A stretch of DNA of 64,000 nucleotides from Haliscomenobacter sp. Its GTDB lineage: Bacteria > Bacteroidota > Bacteroidia > Chitinophagales > Saprospiraceae. The translations under genes were made by a program, and so were the position numbers. The notes below the pieces were generated by a model. That model was not told the DNA's origin. It saw only the letters and a list, made by a program, of their open reading frames with translations, and did not search any database. Positions 27,709 to 37,069 of this stretch are shown here, piece by piece. How positions within the stretch are numbered: position 1 is the first letter of the stretch; each line of letters opens with the position of its first letter. The stretch is taken from positions 62,001 to 126,000 of the forward strand of contig NZ_JADKCX010000007.1 of assembly GCF_016718685.1 (NCBI RefSeq), in the 5' to 3' direction.

Positions 27709-27740
27709 TTTGGATTTTTAATTCAATTTGTATATTTTTG
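27709..27740 (+). promoter_or_regulatory. Bacteroidota-type promoter for the toxin-antitoxin operon
   Basis: TTTG at 27709-27712 and TATTTTTG at 27733-27740 match the Bacteroidota -33 (TTTG) and -7 (TAnnTTTG) elements with 20 bases between them. The antitoxin ATG follows 17 bases later. Confidence 0.65.
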
Positions 27741-27757
27741 AACAAATAAATGGAAAG

Positions 27758-27982
27758 ATGACGATACAAAAACAGCTTTTGTTGGATATTAAAAAGATTG
27801 AAGATTCATCTTTGTTGAATCAGCTTTATCATTATGTTCAACTGATGAAAAAAATTACTACTCCATATAAAAATAATCTGGAACATGTTTTACAATTTGC
27901 GGGCCAAATAAGTAACGATGAAGCAGAAGAGCTTGCAAATGGTATTGAGAATGAGTTTTCCAAATTAGAGGGTGAATGGTAG
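27758..27982 (+). CDS. Small antitoxin of a VapBC-like pair
   Basis: The 74-residue protein starts at ATG 27758 (MTIQKQLLLDIKKIEDSSLL). It is helical and acidic in the second half (ISNDEAEELANGIENEFSKL), like the toxin-binding tail of other antitoxins. No classical AbrB or ribbon-helix-helix signature is evident, so the antitoxin subfamily is not named. The toxin ATG follows one base after its stop codon, which implies coupled translation and supports the role. Confidence 0.75.
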   Translation: MTIQKQLLLDIKKIEDSSLLNQLYHYVQLMKKITTPYKNNLEHVLQFAGQISNDEAEELANGIENEFSKLEGEW

Positions 27983-27983
27983 C

Positions 27984-28367
27984 ATGAGAAAAATAGCTCT
28001 TGACACCAATGTTGCCATTGCATTGCTAAAAGGTAATGAAGAAATAGTGAAAAACATACGCCTTTTCAATTCAATATGCTTACCCATAACTGATTGCGGG
28101 GAGTTATTATTTGGAGCAAAAAATTCAGCCAGGAGCAAAGCCAATCTTAACCTTTATCGAAGTTTCATTGATGCATGTGAAATTCTGGATACCAACTCTA
28201 TGGTAGCAGAAGAATATTCAGATGTAAGACTTGAACTAAAATTGAAAGGAAACCCCATCCCTGAGAATGACATATGGATCGCTGCGATTTGCAAGACCTA
28301 TGGCATCGAACTTTACACAATGGATAAGCATTTCTCAAACATCTCAGGTTTAGAAACCATAAAATAG
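27984..28367 (+). CDS. vapC: VapC-type PIN domain ribonuclease toxin
   Basis: The 127-residue PIN domain protein has the four acidic positions expected for metal-dependent RNase activity: ALDTNVAIALLKG (first Asp), ITDCGELLFGAK (Glu), IPENDIWIAAICK (Asp) and LYTMDKHFSNI (last Asp). VapC toxins cleave tRNA or rRNA when freed from their antitoxin. The GTG at 27972 is a possible earlier start, but ATG 27984 directly follows the antitoxin stop. Confidence 0.9.
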   Translation: MRKIALDTNVAIALLKGNEEIVKNIRLFNSICLPITDCGELLFGAKNSARSKANLNLYRSFIDACEILDTNSMVAEEYSDVRLELKLKGNPIPENDIWIAAICKTYGIELYTMDKHFSNISGLETIK

Positions 28368-28450
28368 TTCATTTCCAGTCCTTTTGGAATAAAAAACGTC
28401 TGCCCCGAAAAACTCAGAACAGACGCCTCAAAACAAAACGAAAAACCAAC

Positions 28451-28501
28451 TTTAAACAAGTCTCTTTAGCTACACAACAGGATTCAAAGAGACTTGTTTA
28501 A
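28451..28501. terminator. Bidirectional terminator between vapC and htrA
   Basis: TTAAACAAGTCTCTTT is perfectly complementary to AAAGAGACTTGTTTAA, a 16-bp stem with a loop of about 17 bases between the convergent vapC and htrA genes. The stem ends are A/T-rich, giving short T-runs on either strand. Confidence 0.75.
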
Positions 28502-28507
28502 GTCAGT

Positions 28508-29641
28508 CTATTGATTTTTTTGTTCGCGCAATTTTACAGGCACAATAATTGATTTGCTCTTGCGCAACACCTTCAGGTTGACGGTATCCCCCACTTTGGC
28601 ACGGCCAATCACCTCTTGCAGTTCAGGAACTGATTTCACCTCGCGACCATCAATGCCCACAATGACGTCCTTGACTTGCAGCCCTGCATATTGCGCAGAG
28701 CCACCTTCCACCAATTCATCAATAACCACCCCTTGTGAGGCATCTACGGACAGTTCTTTGGCCAAATCACTGTCCAATTCCAGGATCGTAACGCCCAAAT
28801 AAGGCCTTTTGTAATCCCCAAAATTGATGATGTCGTCCACTACACGGCGTGCGAGGTTGACTGGAATGGCAAAACTATAGCCCTGGAATGAACCCGTACG
28901 CGTGGCAATAGCGGTATTGATGCCAATGAGCCGACCTTCTGCGTCAACCAAAGCCCCACCACTGTTGCCAGGGTTTACCGCTGCATCGGTTTGGATAAAG
29001 GCTTCGATGGCAGCGCCTTTACCCAGAAGGTCGATGTTGCGGCCTTTGGCGCTGATGATCCCCGCCGTAACGGTAGAGGTAAGGTCAAAAGGGTTGCCTA
29101 CGGCTAAAGCCCATTCGCCAATGCGCACTGCATCGGAGTTGCCCATTTCGGCAGGGCTAAGCCCGGTGGCATCGATCTTGATGACTGCCAGGTCTGTTTT
29201 TTTGTCGGCACCAATTAGGGTGGCTTTGTATTTGCGGTTGTCTGAAAGGGTGACTTCCAACTCGTTGGCGCCTTCCACCACGTGGTTGTTGGTGATGATG
29301 TACCCGTTTTCTGAGTAAATTACCCCCGAACCCGATCCTTCAGCAGGTCCGCCACCTCCACGCCCACCAAATGGGAAAAAGAAAAAATCGTCTTGTGAAG
29401 ACCGAGTAGTACGCGCTATTTTAGCCGTAATGTTCACTACAGAAGGCGTTGCTTTTTGAGCAGCCTGTACAAAATCAAAAGGGACATTGCTCGACCAGGA
29501 GGGTAAATTGGCTGAGCGAGCATAAGTGACAGGCTCGACTTTAAGGGTTTCAGCGTTTCCTTGATTGAGAAAATGGCTGCCAGTAAGGGTTATGACCCCA
29601 CCCAGGATTCCGGAGAAAACTAAAGCGATCCATTGCTTCAT
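28508..29641 (-). CDS. htrA: HtrA/Deg-type periplasmic serine protease
   Basis: The 377-residue protease has an N-terminal membrane anchor or signal (residues ~5-24). A trypsin-like domain carries the triad His120 (ITNNHVVEG), Asp150 (KTDLAVIKI) and Ser227 (PGNSGGAL). One PDZ domain (~290-370, PYLGVTILELD onward) recognises peptide ends. A Gly/Phe-rich stretch near residues 86-100 corresponds to the regulatory LA loop. HtrA proteins degrade or refold damaged envelope proteins. It is divergent from the HD gene; vapC converges from the other side across a strong hairpin. Confidence 0.94.
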   Translation of the reverse strand: MKQWIALVFSGILGGVITLTGSHFLNQGNAETLKVEPVTYARSANLPSWSSNVPFDFVQAAQKATPSVVNITAKIARTTRSSQDDFFFFPFGGRGGGGPAEGSGSGVIYSENGYIITNNHVVEGANELEVTLSDNRKYKATLIGADKKTDLAVIKIDATGLSPAEMGNSDAVRIGEWALAVGNPFDLTSTVTAGIISAKGRNIDLLGKGAAIEAFIQTDAAVNPGNSGGALVDAEGRLIGINTAIATRTGSFQGYSFAIPVNLARRVVDDIINFGDYKRPYLGVTILELDSDLAKELSVDASQGVVIDELVEGGSAQYAGLQVKDVIVGIDGREVKSVPELQEVIGRAKVGDTVNLKVLRKSKSIIVPVKLREQKNQ

Positions 29642-29815
29642 GGTTGTTTGCGATTTTTTTTTACAAAGAGTATGTCTTGGTCAATTAGGTTGCAAAAAGC
29701 TTGAAGACATTTAACTGTTCAAGTTACTGATAAGAAACCAGCGTGTAAAGGCCTTTGTTAAGGTTTTTTTTTGCTTTAACCAGATTTTAACATCCAAGTC
29801 CGAAAAAAAGCCCCT

Positions 29816-29823
29816 TATATTTG
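29816..29823 (+). promoter_or_regulatory. Possible -7 promoter element (TATATTTG)
   Basis: TATATTTG matches the Bacteroidota -7 consensus TAnnTTTG, 70 bases upstream of the HD-domain start. No well-spaced TTTG -33 box was found, so this is weak. Confidence 0.35.
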
Positions 29824-29892
29824 AACGCGAAATTTTCATTTACGGATTTTTACCAAAAATAGATTGTTACATTGGTAGGCATTCACTATGGG

Positions 29893-30474
29893 ATGAAAGA
29901 ACACGAAAGGAATAAGGTTGATTATCATTTGGAACTGAAGCCCGAGAATGGCTTGGAATTGGCGCTACTGGAAGATCCAGAGTTTTTGGAGGGCTTGGAC
30001 TGGGGCTTACCCAGGTATGGGCATCCCGAAGGTGAGGTATATCGACACATTGCCGAAGTGTTGGGCAACATTGATAAAATTAAACTCGACGCTGAAGCCC
30101 GACGCATTCTACGGGTCATAGCCTATGCCCACGATACTTTCAAACACATCGAACACAAAGGAAAACCACGAGACTGGAGTCGGCATCACAGCATATTGGC
30201 CGCGCAGTATTTGGCCAAACATACCGACAATAAAATTATTCTGGACATTACGGAGTTGCACGATGAAGCTTATTATTCCTGGCGGATGGAATATTTGTAT
30301 CACCAGCACGAAGAGGGGCAAGCCCGTTTGCAAAAGTTGCTCCACCGTATTGGAGACAACATCCAATTGTACTATCTTTTTTTTAAATGCGATACCCGCA
30401 CCGGAGACAAAACCCAGGCACCGGTGAAGTGGTTTGAACAGACGATCAAGAATATTGAGATAGTGGAGTTTTGA
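29893..30474 (+). CDS. HD-domain phosphohydrolase-like protein
   Basis: The 193-residue product starts at ATG 29893 (MKEHERNKVDYHLEL); TTG 29872 would add seven residues. It shows the HD metal-binding pattern: His in EVYRHIAEV, the paired His-Asp in IAYAHDTFKH, a further His pair in WSRHHSILAA, and ELHDEAYYSW. HD proteins commonly hydrolyse phosphoesters such as nucleotides. The substrate is unknown. Confidence 0.7.
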   Translation: MKEHERNKVDYHLELKPENGLELALLEDPEFLEGLDWGLPRYGHPEGEVYRHIAEVLGNIDKIKLDAEARRILRVIAYAHDTFKHIEHKGKPRDWSRHHSILAAQYLAKHTDNKIILDITELHDEAYYSWRMEYLYHQHEEGQARLQKLLHRIGDNIQLYYLFFKCDTRTGDKTQAPVKWFEQTIKNIEIVEF

Positions 30475-30521
30475 GGATAATTATAGGCTTGAAGCATGGT
30501 CGATCAAGTCCCGATCACTAT

Positions 30522-32249
30522 TCAACAGCGCATTAGATTCTCCATCTCCTCCCTTACAAAAGTCCCCAAATCCCGCACATATTCCTGCGAAAAATCAAAA
30601 CGAATGCCTGCTTCGGCATAAATTTCTCGAATCGAACGGGTATTGCCCAGGCGCATGGCACGGGTAAAAGCCGCAACGGCTTGCTCCGGGTTTTCGCGGT
30701 ACTGTCGCCATAGGGCGATGGCCCCCAACTGCGCGAAGCCGTATTCGATGTAATAAAAGGGCACTTCAAACAAATGGAGCTGTTTGTGCCAGAGGTTTTC
30801 GATGTATTGTTCGAGACTAGAGTAATCCAGTACCCCAGGCGTGAAAGCGTGGAAACTTTCGGTCCATTTGGTGCGGCGCTCCTCCTGGGTATGATTGGGG
30901 TGGGTATACAGCCAGTGTTGGAACTGGTCGATGGTGGCAATCCAGGGCAAAACCTTGAGCACGTGCTCCAGTTGTGTAATTTTGGCACGGCGCAGGTCAG
31001 CTTCGTTGGAAAAAAAGAGGTGCCAGTGATCCATTGAAAGCAATTCCATGGTCATGGCAGCCAGTTCGGCTACTTCAAAGGTAAATTTCCGATCAAATAA
31101 TAAAGGATAATCGCGGGTGAGGAAAAAATGGATGGCGTGGCCACTTTCGTGCATGAAGGTGCGCAAATCGCCCAGCGCGTTGGTCGCATTCATAAATACG
31201 AAGGGCATCCGCGTGGCCTGCAAAGGCATGTTGTAGCCCCCAGGGCGTTTTCCGGGGCGTGAAGCCAGATCCAAGAACCCATTGTGCTGAATCAAACGGA
31301 TGATTTGGGCGTATTCCGGGTCGACCTGCTCCAGGCATTGAATGCCCTTGTGCAGCAATTCGTTGGTATCCTTAAACGGATGCAAAGGGGCTTGTCCGGC
31401 AGTATCCGCATTCAAGTCCCAGGGGCGCAATTGCGTAACCTTGAGATTTTGTTTGCGGGTGAGGTACAATTCATTCAAAATGGGCAAAACCTCGGCCTTA
31501 ACCGCCTGATGAAAATCGTGACAATCGGCTGGGGTGTAATCAAAACGCCCCAACTCCTGAAACGCATAGTCCCGGTAATTGTCCATCCCCGCATTGCAGG
31601 CAATGGCGTGGCGTTTTTGCAGCAATTCATCAAACAATTGGTCCAAATGAGCCGTATCCTGTAGAATGCGCCGATTGATTTTGTGGTAAATGTTGCGGCG
31701 ACGCTGACGATTGGGTTCTTCCAAAATGGTGTTCGCTTGCTGGAGGGTCATTTGTTTGCCATCCATACCAATCATCATTTGAGAAAAAATGCGGGCGTAT
31801 TCTTTGGTTTTGAGTTGTACATCAGTATTGAGGGCGACGTTCTCTTCCTGAAACAAGTCCACTGAAGCCTGAGTATTGCGCAAATATATTTCGTAACGAC
31901 GGGCATCCAACTGGTTCAAATAGGGCGACTCTACCAGTTTTTTGTTCAAGGCTTGATCAAGAGGATCTAATTTGGGCAAGATTTCCTGGATAACATATTG
32001 ATAACGTTGGTTGGCTGCTTGACTTTGACTGTCTGCCGAAAGTTTAATATAAGCCCAACTGATCGTTTCTCCAAGCTGAGCCTCGAGATTACTGCGCTCA
32101 ATGATCCAATTGCTAAGGTCTTGCACCGAATGGATGGGACGATTGAGCAATTGGGTGAATGTAGGTTCTACATCCTCCCATGTTTGTGGAAGTGCAGGTA
32201 CGGTATAGGCCGTACAGGCTGTGGTCGTGGTCGCCGGTAGATTACGCAT
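30522..32249 (-). CDS. M3 family oligoendopeptidase
   Basis: The 575-residue cytoplasmic zinc peptidase of the M3 family (oligoendopeptidase F / thimet type) carries the zinc motif in FMHESGHAIHFFLT (HExxH), followed by a third ligand region in TFEVAELAAMTMEL. The N-terminal helical part (SNWIIERSNLEAQLGETISW) and the length fit. M3 peptidases cut short peptides inside the cell. It is convergent with the HD gene (47-base gap) and followed upstream by a word-array hairpin. Confidence 0.92.
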   Translation of the reverse strand: MRNLPATTTTACTAYTVPALPQTWEDVEPTFTQLLNRPIHSVQDLSNWIIERSNLEAQLGETISWAYIKLSADSQSQAANQRYQYVIQEILPKLDPLDQALNKKLVESPYLNQLDARRYEIYLRNTQASVDLFQEENVALNTDVQLKTKEYARIFSQMMIGMDGKQMTLQQANTILEEPNRQRRRNIYHKINRRILQDTAHLDQLFDELLQKRHAIACNAGMDNYRDYAFQELGRFDYTPADCHDFHQAVKAEVLPILNELYLTRKQNLKVTQLRPWDLNADTAGQAPLHPFKDTNELLHKGIQCLEQVDPEYAQIIRLIQHNGFLDLASRPGKRPGGYNMPLQATRMPFVFMNATNALGDLRTFMHESGHAIHFFLTRDYPLLFDRKFTFEVAELAAMTMELLSMDHWHLFFSNEADLRRAKITQLEHVLKVLPWIATIDQFQHWLYTHPNHTQEERRTKWTESFHAFTPGVLDYSSLEQYIENLWHKQLHLFEVPFYYIEYGFAQLGAIALWRQYRENPEQAVAAFTRAMRLGNTRSIREIYAEAGIRFDFSQEYVRDLGTFVREEMENLMRC

Positions 32250-32283
32250 AGTATTAGGTCGCCTAAAAAGTTTATAGTGTAAA

Positions 32284-32377
32284 GTTGAAGCGTTGAAAAG
32301 CAGGACGAAGTGCTAGCTGTGAGCGCATGCCAAAAATTTTGGCAGCACTTTTCAACGCTTCAACTTTTCAACTATTC
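32284..32377. repeat. Word-array hairpin, GTTGAAAA type, copy 2
   Basis: GTTGAAGCGTTGAAAAG (32284-32300) is perfectly complementary to CTTTTCAACGCTTCAAC (32348-32364). Another GTTGAAAA word extends to the TAG stop of the DUF5606 gene, which reads GATGAATAG then TTGAAAAG. The array fills the gap between the DUF5606 stop and the peptidase start. Confidence 0.8.
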
Positions 32378-32881
32378 ATCTTTTTTCGCTTCCTCTTCCA
32401 CATCCTCCGCTTCTATTGTTTCAATTTCTGCCGTGTCAGATTCTACTGCTGCTTCAGTTTCTTCTACTTCTTCCACTTCTTCTTCATCTTCTTCCATCGT
32501 GGTGTAGCCAAGTTCATGCAGATGCGCAAACCATTTGACTGCCTTTTTGATGTCGCCGGTATGAACACGGTCGCGGTCGTAGTCGGGGAGGATCTGTGCG
32601 AAGTACAGATGCAGCTTATCGCCAGTATCGCTCAAAGGAGGCATCGGCACTGTTTCCAGTTTATCGAGCATACTTTGGAATACAATTTTCAATTCGGATG
32701 TTTCGCCATCATTCGTATAAATGCCGATGGATTCAAGTGGCGTAAATTGATGTTGCCGTACTGAAGCAAAGCGTCTTTTGCCATTGGCCAGGTCTTCTAC
32801 AATCAAACCATTGTTGCGATTGGCAACCATTTTGAATAGACCCGGCAAACCGCTCACCGCTACTAAACCCTTAATTTTCAT
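32372..32881 (-). CDS. DUF5606 domain protein with acidic tail
   Basis: The 169-residue protein starts at ATG 32881 (MKIKGLVAVSGLPGLFKM). Residues 1-~115 match the DUF5606 pattern seen throughout Bacteroidota (GLVAVSGLPGLFKMVANRNN, VRQHQFTPLESIGIYT). The C-terminal ~50 residues are almost wholly Glu/Asp/Ala (EEDEEEVEEVEETEAAVE), low complexity and probably disordered. Function is unknown. Confidence 0.85.
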   Translation of the reverse strand: MKIKGLVAVSGLPGLFKMVANRNNGLIVEDLANGKRRFASVRQHQFTPLESIGIYTNDGETSELKIVFQSMLDKLETVPMPPLSDTGDKLHLYFAQILPDYDRDRVHTGDIKKAVKWFAHLHELGYTTMEEDEEEVEEVEETEAAVESDTAEIETIEAEDVEEEAKKDE

Positions 32882-33120
32882 GTCGTACAATTTCTTTTTT
32901 CGATTGAACGCGCAAATGTACAAACAATTATGAACTCAGCTACGAATTAATTCGCAGTAAAAGGGTTACAGATGAAAGATCATCAGCTAGAATAAATGGA
33001 GAATGTATGGAAAGCCTCTTTGTAATGCAAATGTAAAAAAAAATTGACAAGTAAAAACTTTTTTTGGTGTTCGGTTGATTTTTTTGGGTAAGCGGACGGT
33101 TTGTTTTTTATTCATGACAA

Positions 33121-33630
33121 TCAACGCGCAGCATAAACTTCTTCGACATACGCAAAAATTGCGTCAATGTCATCATCTTTCAGGCTGTTAAAACTATTCA
33201 TAATGGTCGGGTTCCAATCTTTCCACAGCGCCAAAGCCCGGGGATGTTTTTGCTGAATCATCGCTTGTGAATTGCGTATCCATTTGTACAAGTCTTGGCG
33301 TGGATAAGCTGCCCATTTTTCCTTCACCCCGCCCAAAGCCGGGCCGGTAAGGTCATCCCGCATGTTTTTGTTGTGACATGCCGCACAATTGGATATAAAA
33401 ATGGTTTTCCCTTTTTGCGCAGTTTCACTTAAGGGTATTGGACGTATATAGTCCACGGATGACAGTGTCTTGTCCGGTACATCTTTCTTAAAAATCAGGG
33501 TGTAATTTTGCCAGAAGAGTACAATTAGCACAATCAAGAGCAAGAAGCCAGCACGGGTCAGTTTGGCAATGGCGGCCAGCATTTCTTCATTCATTTCTTG
33601 TTGTTCTTCCTGGTGCTTATTGGTTTTCAT
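33121..33630 (-). CDS. Membrane-anchored mono-heme cytochrome c
   Basis: The 169-residue protein has an N-terminal transmembrane helix (residues ~25-45, AGFLLLIVLIVLFWQNY). A periplasmic cytochrome c domain has the heme motif CAACH in KTIFISNCAACHNKNM and a likely distal Met in TIMNSFNSL. It ends a three-gene unit with an ECF sigma factor and a putative anti-sigma factor, 3 bases after the latter. Such domains carry electrons. Its redox partner is not in the window. Confidence 0.9.
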   Translation of the reverse strand: MKTNKHQEEQQEMNEEMLAAIAKLTRAGFLLLIVLIVLFWQNYTLIFKKDVPDKTLSSVDYIRPIPLSETAQKGKTIFISNCAACHNKNMRDDLTGPALGGVKEKWAAYPRQDLYKWIRNSQAMIQQKHPRALALWKDWNPTIMNSFNSLKDDDIDAIFAYVEEVYAAR

Positions 33631-33633
33631 GGT

Positions 33634-33993
33634 TTAATTGGTTTTGGTTTTTAGTTTTTTATGGTGTTTGAATAAGCGCTGCAAAGAATCGATGCTATCA
33701 GGAATACCCTTGATGTGTTGCTCCAGAGGGACTTGAATCTTTGGTAAATCTAATTCCGTGGAACCGAACTTGGGCTGGTACCAAAAAAACAAGGCCACAA
33801 TCAACAACAAAAAAGTAGCTGCCAAATTGAGCCAATGCAGGTTGGTGTTCAGTCGCCGGGCCAAAAAACGCAATTTCTGCGGAGCCGTCTCGCGCTCAAT
33901 TTTCGACCACAAATGCGGCGGCGGGTCGGCAGCATAGCCTTCCAGCTTTTTCTGCAATAAGCCTTCCAATGATTTAGGATTCCTCGGCTTCAT
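33634..33993 (-). CDS. Putative membrane anti-sigma factor
   Basis: The 119-residue protein has one transmembrane helix (WLNLAATFLLLIVALFFWY, ~52-71), a cytoplasmic N-terminus (LEGLLQKKLEGYAADPPPHLW) and a short basic outer tail. Its start overlaps the sigma-factor stop by 4 bases (ATGA), the usual arrangement of sigma/anti-sigma pairs in this phylum. The N-terminal text resembles the 'PPPHLWSKIE' region of Bacteroidota anti-sigma-like proteins. The role rests mainly on context. Confidence 0.6.
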   Translation of the reverse strand: MKPRNPKSLEGLLQKKLEGYAADPPPHLWSKIERETAPQKLRFLARRLNTNLHWLNLAATFLLLIVALFFWYQPKFGSTELDLPKIQVPLEQHIKGIPDSIDSLQRLFKHHKKLKTKTN

Positions 33994-34555
33994 TGGTCAT
34001 TGATTTTTTTGAGTTGTTCCAAACGATTTTTCAAGGCAATCTTGGCCCGCAAGTACTGCGAACGGGATGTTCCTTCGCTGATGTCGAGCATAGCGGCAAT
34101 TTCGGCATGTGAATACCCTTCGATGGCGTACAAATTGAGTACGGTACGGTAGCCTTGGGGCAGTCGATTGAGTACGGTAATCAGTTCAGCAGCGCTGATG
34201 GCACCGATGATGTCTTCGTCCGAATACAGGTTTTCCGGGGCTTCCACATAGGGCAGGAACTTCAGGCTTTTTTTCCGTAGGCGACTTAGTGCGGTATTGA
34301 CCATTATTTTGTGCATCCAGGCCTCCAGACTACCTTCGGCCCGATAGGCCGACAACTCGCGAAAGATTTTGATGAACCCTTCCTGAAGCAAATCGTTGGC
34401 TTCGCTTTCATCTCGTGCATAGCGCAGGCACACGCCATACAGTTTTGCGCTGTAGCGTTCATAAAACGAAACTGAGCCTGGCTATTGCCCGCAATACAGG
34501 ATTGCAGCAGTTCAAAATCCTGGGCCATGAGTAGGGTGTCGCTTGGTTTTGCCAT
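33990..34555 (-). CDS. ECF-type RNA polymerase sigma factor (frameshifted in this sequence)
   Basis: About 188 residues after restoration. ATG 34555 starts MAKPSDTLLMAQDFELLQSC. The frame then breaks near 34470, where CAGTTTCGTTTTATGAACG needs one more T to read QFRFYERYSAKLYGVCLRYA. Region 2 follows (LLQEGFIKIFRELSAYRAEG, LEAWMHKIMVNTALSRLRKK), then region 4 with a helix-turn-helix (NRLPQGYRTVLNLYAIEGYS, HAEIAAMLDISEGTSRSQYL). It directs transcription of an unknown regulon, presumably held in check by the overlapping anti-sigma gene. The break in a T-run looks like a sequencing error. Confidence 0.88.
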
Positions 34556-34611
34556 GATGGTGGTATAAAACTACCCTTATGGCGCAAATGAGCGGCAAAA
34601 CGTTGCACAAG

Positions 34612-34712
34612 AATAGTTGAAAAGTTTTGAAGTGTTGAAAAGTTGAAGAGAAGTTCAAAAGCTGGTTATAACTTCTCTTCAACATTTCAACTCTTCACTC
34701 TTCAACTATTTT
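34612..34712. repeat. Word-array hairpin, GTTGAAAA type, copy 3
   Basis: The left arm AATAGTTGAAAAGTTTTGAA continues with GTGTTGAAAAGTTGAAGAGAAGTT to about 34655. It pairs with the inverse arm at about 34670-34712. On the minus strand that arm starts AATAGTTGAAGAG, containing the TGA stop of rfbA. It fills the space between the rfbA stop and the sigma-factor start. Confidence 0.8.
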
Positions 34713-35566
34713 TTAAGACATTCATCAAATACTCTCCATAACCACTCTTCATATAACGATGGGCTAAAGCCTCCATTTGGGTGGCATCAATGAAGCCCAT
34801 TTCAAAGGCGGTTTCTTCAATACAGCCTATTTTTAGCCCCTGGCGGTCTTCAATCACCTGAATGAATTGGCCAGCTTGCATCAAGGATTGGTGCGTTCCG
34901 GTATCCAGCCAGGCGATGCCCCGGCCTAGTACGCCCACTTGTAGTTTTCCTTCGGCGAGGTAGTGCTTGTTCACATCGGTGATTTCATATTCTCCACGAG
35001 GACTGGGTTGGAGGTTTTTGGCAATTTCTACTACATCGTTGTTGTAAAAATAGAGGCCGGGTACCGCGTAATTTGATTTGGGTTTGACGGGCTTTTCTTC
35101 AATGGAGAGGGCCTGAAAATTTTTATCAAACTCCACTACCCCATATCGTTCAGGATCGGCAACCTGATAAGCAAAAACGACACCTCCGGGCGGGTTGATC
35201 GATTCTTGCAATAGCTCTTTTAGCCCATTGCCGTAAAAAATATTGTCACCAAGGATCAAGGCAGCGCTGTCGTTCCCGATGAATTTTTCACCCAAAACAA
35301 AGGCTTGAGCCAGTCCATTGGGATCGTGCTGGGCAATGTAAGAAAATTGACACCCGATGTCAGCACCATCCCAATAGTTTGGCAAAATTGGGTAAATCAT
35401 GGGGCGTGGAAATGATCAGAATTTCCCGAATGCCCGCCGACATTAAAGTGGACAAGGGGTAATAAATCATTGGTTTATCATATACTGGCATCAACTGTTT
35501 ACTAACGGCAAGTGTAAGTGGATATAATCGGGTGCCAAGACCACCAGCCAGGATAATTCCCTTCAT
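34702..35566 (-). CDS. rfbA: Glucose-1-phosphate thymidylyltransferase (frameshifted in this sequence)
   Basis: About 288 residues after restoration. The first part starts MKGIILAGGLGTRLYPLT, the nucleotide-binding loop, then VSKQLMPVYDKPMIYYPLST. The frame breaks near 35385 (KLLG then a shift to DGADIGCQFSYIAQHDPNGL). The rest holds ALILGDNIFYGNGL, VVFAYQVADPERYGVVEF and GIAWLDTGTHQSLMQAGQFI. It makes dTDP-glucose, first step to dTDP-rhamnose and related surface sugars. The other rfb genes are not nearby. Its stop codon sits in a GTTGAAAA-type array. Confidence 0.92.
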
Positions 35567-35719
35567 GGGTGTTGTTTTTAATTGTTTTTGAGAAAAATAT
35601 GTGGCAAAGATAGAGAAGCGATTTCACCCACCGGTCTAAAAAGACCTGCTTTTTATCGAACAAAGCAAAAGCCGGACCAAATACACCTTATCTTTCGTGC
35701 TTTCTGAAATAGCACCACT

Positions 35720-36960
35720 ATGAATTTTACAGAGAACATCAACCTAGCTTTTCGATCCATTCGTGCCAATGCGTTAAGGGCCTTTCTGACCTTGCTGATC
35801 ATTGCATTGGGCATCACGGCTTTGGTAGGCATTCTGACCTCCATCGACAGCGCGATTTTTTCGCTTAGCAACAATTTATCCTACCTGGGTGCCAATGCTT
35901 TTGACATCGATCCCAGGTTTGATGAAGGGGTGCGTGGCAACCGCGGTGGGCGAATATCCAAACGCGGCGAGGTATTCACTTACCAGCAAGCGATGGACTT
36001 TAAAGAGCAGTTCAGATTCAACTCTCGCACGGCTATTTCCTTTAGTTGCACGCGGAATGCAGCCTTGCGCTACGGTGAAGAGAAGACCAACCCAACGATG
36101 CTCATCTTTGCTGCGGATGAAAACTACCTGGAAGCCAAAGGTTTTGATTTGGAAATGGGTCGAGGGTTTACCAGTCGGGAAGTGAACAGTGGCGGTTACG
36201 TTACCATTATTGGCTCAGAAGTGGTTAAACTGTTGTTCAAGGGTAAGCCTGAAAAAGCCATCGGACAAATGATTTCTACTGGCAGCATGAAATTGAAAAT
36301 CATCGGTGTGCTCAAATCCAAAGGTTCAAGCATGAACCAAAGTGAAGACCGCAGGATCATTATCCCCTTGTACAATGGCAAAATGTCTTATGCTACACAA
36401 AATACCAATTATCGCATCATGGTTGCGGTTACCGATCCGAACCAAATCGACAACGCCATTGCGGTTGCCACCGGGTTATTGCGCAACATCCGCAAACTGC
36501 GTGCGTCGCAAGACAACGACTTTGAAATCACTAAAAGTGACAGCTTAATTGGCATCATCAAAGAAAATACCGTGTATTTCCGGGCTGCTGCCGCCGGGAT
36601 CGGCCTGATTACGCTCCTCGGCGCCGCAATCGGGTTGATGAACATCATGCTCGTATCCGTAACCGAACGAACGCGCGAGGTCGGCATCAGCAAGGCATTA
36701 GGGGCTACCAGAAGGCACATTCTGATCCAATTTTGACCGAAGCGGTGGTCATTTCCCTCCTCGGTGGCTTCTTGGGAATCATCCTCGGCGTATTGACGGG
36801 CAATATCGTGACTTATGTTATGGGTGGTTCTTTCCTGTTTCCCTGGATGTGGATCAGTATGGCGGTACTCACTTGTACGGTGGTGGGTCTGGTTTCGGGA
36901 TTGTATCCGGCTATGAAGGCGGCGCGTTTGGATCCGATTGAGTCCTTGCGGTATGAATAA
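35720..36960 (+). CDS. MacB/FtsX-type ABC permease, single-FtsX form (frameshifted in this sequence)
   Basis: About 413 residues after restoration. An N-terminal helix (NALRAFLTLLIIALGITALV) is followed by a MacB periplasmic core and a C-terminal FtsX domain (ERTREVGISKALGATRRHIL). The frame breaks at 36733: CAATTTTGACC stops after IQF, while one more T gives IQFLTEAVVISLLGGFLG and the normal end LYPAMKAARLDPIESLRYE. This half-size form corresponds to LolC/MacB-like permeases that pair with an ATPase, but none is adjacent. Divergent from rfbA. Confidence 0.88.
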
Positions 36961-37069
36961 ACATGAATGTCCGGAAACCCCCCAACCTCAAAACCCATAA
37001 CGCCAGGTCTTTCCTGCCTAGTCTTTGTGTTAAATATCGCTTGGGTGGTTTTCAAAATTCGGGACGTAT

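Noticed and set aside
32372..32520. Acidic tail of the DUF5606 protein as a frame error
   Set aside because: The frame is open to a stop that fits the adjacent array, and acidic tails are common in this family.
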